From Lycocorax pyrrhopterus obiensis (lineage: Eukaryota; Chordata; Aves; Passeriformes; Paradisaeidae), in assembly GCA_014706295.1 (NCBI GenBank), contig JACSVZ010000004.1, forward strand, positions 89,473,047 to 89,537,046: a stretch of 64,000 bases of DNA, written 5' to 3'. Below, one piece after another: positions 62,866 through 64,000 of this stretch. The notes under the pieces are model-generated. The model was not told where the DNA came from. It made no database searches and saw only the letters and a program-made list of their open reading frames with translations. Every line of letters begins with the position of its first letter. Position 1 is the first letter of the stretch. A program made the position numbers and the translations under genes.

Positions 62866-62988
62866 CACAGATTCACAGAATCACAAACTGAGTCAGGTTG
62901 GAAGGCACCACAGCAGGTCATCTTGCCCAACCTCCTGCTCAAGCAGAATCATCCTACAGCACATTGCACAGGACTGTGTCCAGATGGA
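62866..62988 (-). mobile_element. Short CR1 LINE tail, antisense
   Basis: The + strand carries GATTCACAGAATCACAAACT, CAGGTTGGAAGGCACCACAG, CCAACCTCCTGCTCAAGCAG and a following CACAGGACTGTGTCCAGATGG-like end. This is the reverse complement of the CR1 3' end of the subfamily with a TCACAGAATCACA tail. Confidence 0.85.
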
Positions 62989-64000
62989 AAACATGCTAAA
63001 TGCATCAAAAAAGTCAGTACTTACATAGATGAAGAAAGTGAAGCGGTTAAAGCCTCCTTAGACTGTCCTTTAAATCCAGTGATTATTAAAAGAACTCCTC
63101 CAAAAAGGGCTACTCATCAACTAGACAGATGACCTTCTACCACAACAGTATAGCAGCTTTAAACCATACGGAAAATGACATCCTTCCGCAATTTCTCAGT
63201 CCTTCTTCCTTTTTCCCTTTTCCTTTCCTGTTTTCTCCTTTTTCCTTTTATCATTTTTTTCTGTTTTTATTTTCCATCACTTGTTAAGTTGAAAAAGAAA
63301 TGAAGAGGGTCTGAAGGAGAGTCATAGGAACCCCGAAAATAATAACGCAGGCTTAATAGTAAGAGCTAATGAGAAATGTTCTAGAGCAAGACTGAGTGCC
63401 CATAAGTGAGATTCAGTTCTCACTGTAATGAGTGAGACTCATTAATTTGCACTAATGACCATATGTCTACTTGGATACATGCTTTCATCCATATTCAGTC
63501 AATTCTTCCAAACTGAGACTCAAAAGAGCACATTGTCACATATTTGCTACCCTTGAATAAAGTCAACCTTTTCATAGCTTTGATTTGGCTACAGACTTCA
63601 TTCAGCAAGTGTGCACAAATTTGTATCTGTATCTCCATTTTACTTGTCATAAGGATAATTAGCATACAATCTGCAAATGGATCGCCATTAAAAATGACTC
63701 AAAATTGCCAGAAATAAAGCATAATGGTTTTGGACTAGTGAAAGAACAATCAGACTATTTTTTTCCAGAATTGTATTCCAGTTCAGTTAGAGTTCAGTTG
63801 GATGGAAAAATGCAAGACCTGTTTGTTTATTTGGTTTTTAATCTTGAATACAAGCAAAAGGTGCCCCTTTTTAATGGTGTGCGGACTTAGTTTCACCAAT
63901 TATACGCAAAAAAAAAAATATTCCCAGTAGATTTTGATGGATTTTAAGAAATGAAACTTAAAAGACATCAGCATAAATTATTTTTAGAAATGTCAATATT

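Overview
This window is a stretch of bird nuclear DNA lying entirely inside one large gene. On the + strand it carries 14 consecutive internal exons of CSMD3 (CUB and Sushi multiple domains 3), together about 1.95 kb of coding sequence in one unbroken reading frame across 64 kb. The bird assignment rests on many CR1 LINE fragments with the avian 3' tail (repeats of ATTCTATG) and on LTR families familiar from bird genomes. The LTR set would fit a songbird, but that is an inference. CSMD3 was chosen over CSMD1 and CSMD2 by comparison with remembered human paralogs, not by a search.

Layout. The window opens in an intron. Exons lie at 167-354 (end of one CUB), 2268-2462 (sushi), 4752-4868, 6321-6434 and 8274-8369 (one CUB in three exons), 16058-16261 (sushi), 17379-17503, 18115-18211 and 24277-24381 (CUB in three exons), 35184-35302 and 40794-40863 (sushi in two exons), 42933-43049 and 46921-47130 (CUB in two exons) and 58790-58978 (sushi). 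The last 5 kb is intron. The encoded order is [CUB]-sushi-CUB-sushi-CUB-sushi-CUB-sushi, probably about CUB 9 to sushi 12 of the 14 CUB/sushi pairs. All introns use GT-AG except 17504-18114, which appears to use GC-AG. No promoter, first or last exon, other protein-coding gene, tRNA or rRNA was seen.

Introns. The 7.7 kb intron 8370-16057, the 6.1 kb intron 18212-24276, the 10.8 kb intron 24382-35183 and the 11.7 kb intron 47131-58789 hold most of the transposable elements. These are CR1 fragments on both strands, two solo LTRs with exact 5-bp target-site duplications (13470-14111 and 22593-23116), an LTR next to a CR1 (about 21734-22387), three fragments of one further LTR family, one degraded LTR (about 12180-12900), and a CR1 copy with an inverted 5' end (28184-28731). 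Other intron DNA is AT-rich and mostly unassigned, with a few simple repeats.

I found no unknown multi-gene system. The open reading frames outside the 14 exons are short and look like chance or decayed transposon frames. The observations most worth checking are the GC-AG intron, the 5'-inverted CR1 and the precisely bounded solo LTRs.
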